Source of the DNA: Candidatus Uhrbacteria bacterium
Lineage (GTDB): Bacteria; Patescibacteriota; Patescibacteriia; UBA9934; GWF2-40-263
Assembly (NCBI GenBank): GCA_016188495.1
Contig: JACPHU010000008.1
Coordinates: 1-48,037 of the forward strand
Direction: 5' to 3'
Length of the DNA: 48,037 nucleotides
Shown here: in pieces, positions 47,317 to 48,037 of the stretch
Position numbering within the stretch: position 1 is the first letter of the stretch
Layout of the letters: each line of letters starts with the position of its first letter
Program-made: the position numbers and the translations under genes
Notes under the pieces: generated by a model
What the model was told of the DNA's origin: nothing
Seen by the model: the letters and a program-made list of their open reading frames with translations, nothing else
The model's database searches: none

Positions 47317-47814
47317 TCACAGTTTATACAGTCTCCTAACCGAATCCGTCAAGCTTTCTTCTGTTCGTTCAATGTTCTCTAGACAAAATGGCAAGAGAAT
47401 TTCACGGACGAGGTTTGGGTCTATATCTTCAAGGGGAATGGTCAACAACGGCTGCCAGGGAGAGCGAAACTTGAGATATAGAATTTTGATATGAGGGGGT
47501 TCATAGGCAATAGAAAAATCTTTAATGGCCTCAAAATCATAATACGTATCATCTACGACCACGCCTGTATTGGTAATAATCACCGGGACACGTTCGGGCG
47601 GAATAAACGTAGAGAGCGCGGTGATGACTCCAACCATCAGAATAATAACAGCGAAAAGAAAATTCGCCGTAGCAACACCATAGATAATAAATACCACACC
47701 CAACACAATCGCAATGGCATACCAGCGTTTTGAACGCTGGTGCGCAGGATACTCGTCTATCTCCCAATCAAGTTGGGGTTCACCGATATGAATCTGTGGC
47801 TCCACGGCTTCCAT
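47317..47814 (-). CDS. Hypothetical membrane protein (two TM segments, PH-like C-terminal part)
   Basis: 165-aa ORF with hydrophobic hairpin YAIAIVLGVVFIIYGVATANFLFAVIILMVGVITALS. Confidence 0.7.
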   Translation of the reverse strand: MEAVEPQIHIGEPQLDWEIDEYPAHQRSKRWYAIAIVLGVVFIIYGVATANFLFAVIILMVGVITALSTFIPPERVPVIITNTGVVVDDTYYDFEAIKDFSIAYEPPHIKILYLKFRSPWQPLLTIPLEDIDPNLVREILLPFCLENIERTEESLTDSVRRLYKL

Positions 47815-47954
47815 AATGAATGTATCGTATCATAAAAAAGAAGATTTTACCTTCCACAGGAAACTTTTTTCCAAAAATCCTGGGAAAGATTCCAAGCCGT
47901 GTCTACTGATTTAATAATCTAACCCATGAGGGTATCGTTGTTGGATGTAATAAT

Positions 47955-48037
47955 CTAACCGTGAGGTTTGGATTTCTTCCGTGAGGCAGCGATCTGTTTT
48001 TTAATGATGGTGAGTTTCCTAAGAATGGTTCGTCTGA
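47955..48037 (-). CDS. Partial CDS, basic C-terminus ...RRTILRKLTIIKKQIAASRKKSKPHG*
   Basis: Open minus-strand frame from the window end to TAG at 47957-47955; too short to identify. Confidence 0.35.
   Translation of the reverse strand, partial: RRTILRKLTIIKKQIAASRKKSKPHG

Noticed and set aside
1-48037. CRISPR array
   Set aside because: No regularly spaced direct repeats with unique spacers; repeated sequences are palindromic intergenic elements.
1-48037. Insertion sequences or prophage
   Set aside because: No transposase, integrase or phage structural gene recognised; the baseplate-J-like domain protein is a single membrane-anchored gene.
1-48037. Alternative code with TGA as Gly (Gracilibacteria-type)
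   Set aside because: TGA ends complete conserved proteins such as the thyA product at 4365; standard code fits.

Overview
The window is a gene-dense, mostly housekeeping chromosomal segment. Gene content, short spacers, a ThrRS without a TGS domain, TrbC/VirB2-like pilin fusions and a baseplate-J-like protein suggest a Candidatus Patescibacteria/CPR genome (inference). TGA acts as a normal stop, e.g. at the end of thyA. Recognisable genes include folA, a thyA-family gene, tmk, gatB, miaA, miaB, thrS, dnaE, pheT, pheS, rseP-like, tyrS, lemA, htpX, clpC, a DsbA-like gene, two pilin-hydrolase fusions, radA, recG and tRNA-Arg(GCG). The most interesting signal is a family of five intergenic ~120-130 nt long-hairpin elements, at 4229-4358(-), 23935-24058(+), 39785-39913(+), 47001-47130(-) and 47182-47311(+). 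All five share an invariant asymmetric internal loop (5' GATGAGA / 3' GATCGC), while the flanking helices differ in sequence but stay complementary, i.e. they covary. Two copies abut the start codons of folA and radA, one lies 2 nt from a tRNA, and one abuts the pheT stop codon. Other leads are: a ThyA homologue with the Asn->Asp change associated with dCMP-specific enzymes; tandem pilin-hydrolase fusions next to a DsbA-like gene; a duplicated promoter/small-protein module on both sides of thrS; a REP-like repeat family; and a probable 5' extension or frameshift in the first gene.
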